Shown piece after piece: positions 19,637-20,144 of a stretch of DNA of 20,144 nt. How positions within the stretch are numbered: position 1 is the first letter of the stretch; every line of letters begins with the position of its first letter. A model generated the notes under the pieces. It was not told the origin of the DNA and did no database searches. It worked only from the letters and a program-made list of their open reading frames with translations. The translations under genes were made by a program, and so were the position numbers. The stretch is taken from contig JAYMTF010002004.1 of the NCBI GenBank assembly GCA_036897485.1, positions 1-20,144 on the forward strand, in the 5' to 3' direction. The stretch is from Pelargonium nanum. Taxonomy: Eukaryota > Streptophyta > Magnoliopsida > Geraniales > Geraniaceae.

Positions 19637-20144
19637 CTCTGCCGTCGCGACGAGGATCAGCTTCCGCTGCTACGACGTCGTCTTGTTGGTTTTCTCGGTG
19701 GATCTCTGCGTCCGAAGAAATGAAAATTACAGTTGCTGAATGCTGACAGTGTGTTTTGTTGCTGGTGAAGCTGATTAGCAGACGACACCGTTTTTAACTT
19801 ATAGGATCTTTGCCTTGACATAAATGCGACAAGTCGTTTTGGTTTCAATTATTCACAAGTTTTTGGATGTTACAAATGTGGGTTCTTAAGGTTGGTGGTT
19901 CATTCGAGGGATAATTACACGTACGTACTCTTAAATATATTCATTTTAATTCTAAATATTTTAAATTTTTGTATTTAAGTTTTGGATACGCTGGATTATG
20001 TCAAACATCTTTATGTCTATTATTCTGTTCGTTAGTGTCAAAAAGACCTAAATATCCTCTTAAATAAATAAATAAATAACAGTAAAAAAAACCTTAGTTG
20101 TTTGAATTTAAAAAAAAAAAAACTAAAACCCTAACTGTGCAGAT
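19637..20144 (-). promoter_or_regulatory. Upstream region of the PEN-2 gene, with repeat-like DNA at the window end
   Basis: The first ~150 bases upstream of the ATG are GC-richer and probably hold the 5' UTR and core promoter. From about 19909, the text GATAATTACACGTACGTACTC followed by AT-rich DNA resembles a degenerate fold-back repeat. An (AAAT)n run lies at about 20062-20079. No second gene was seen to the right edge. Confidence 0.4.

Noticed and set aside
19406..19723. Plus-strand frames of 80-105 codons over PEN-2 exon 1
   Set aside because: Shadows of the minus-strand PEN-2 exon, whose translation matches the family strongly.
1..20144. CRISPR arrays, bacterial operons, rRNA or a novel defence-type system
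   Set aside because: The window is a plant nuclear locus with spliced genes; no regularly spaced repeat array, no rRNA and no prokaryotic gene cluster was seen.

Overview
The window is nuclear DNA of a flowering plant, almost certainly a eudicot. It is AT-rich, its genes contain GT-AG introns, and it encodes a plant-type PsaN photosystem protein, an R2R3-MYB factor, a plant-type PEN-2 and pectin-related proteins. I cannot name the species.

Layout from left to right. Bases 1-2590 hold a pectin methylesterase/invertase inhibitor (PMEI-domain) gene at 1855-2412 that carries two one-base frame breaks. Its 3' flank (2448-2590) is repeated at the start of the window (1-80 plus 1012-1063), which points to a tandem array whose neighbouring copy lies just left of the window. 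The spacer between the copies contains a 5'-truncated LINE (1249-1566) and a CACTA-like fragment (1127-1221). Bases 2591-4605 hold no gene I can support, but include a MITE-like element (3203-3353) and a fold-back AT-rich repeat (about 4180-4605).

Bases 4606-8599 hold a five-exon glycoside hydrolase family 28 (polygalacturonase-like) gene on the plus strand, 489 aa. It runs convergently into psaN (minus strand, 9359-10053, three exons, 174 aa), whose upstream region has GATAAG boxes. A long AT-rich spacer (10054-13897) follows. It contains a clean 270-bp non-autonomous CACTA element with TIRs and a 3-bp target duplication (11989-12258). A two-exon R2R3-MYB gene resembling subgroup 21 (minus strand, 13898-15020, 315 aa) comes next, then another AT-rich spacer, and then a two-exon gene for the gamma-secretase subunit PEN-2 (minus strand, 17587-19636, 139 aa). 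The remaining bases are the upstream region of that gene.

The genes do not form a pathway. The PMEI-like gene and the GH28 gene both concern cell-wall pectin, but they lie about 2.7 kb apart in ordinary plant intergenic DNA, and I see no reason to call them a cluster. I found no previously undescribed multi-gene system. The points most worth a second look are the double-frameshift PMEI copy in a tandem duplication, the CACTA miniature element with its dense GTCAC/GTGAC inverted repeats, two substitutions at family-defining residues (GH28 His to Ser, MYB R3 Trp to Phe), and several fold-back repeats.
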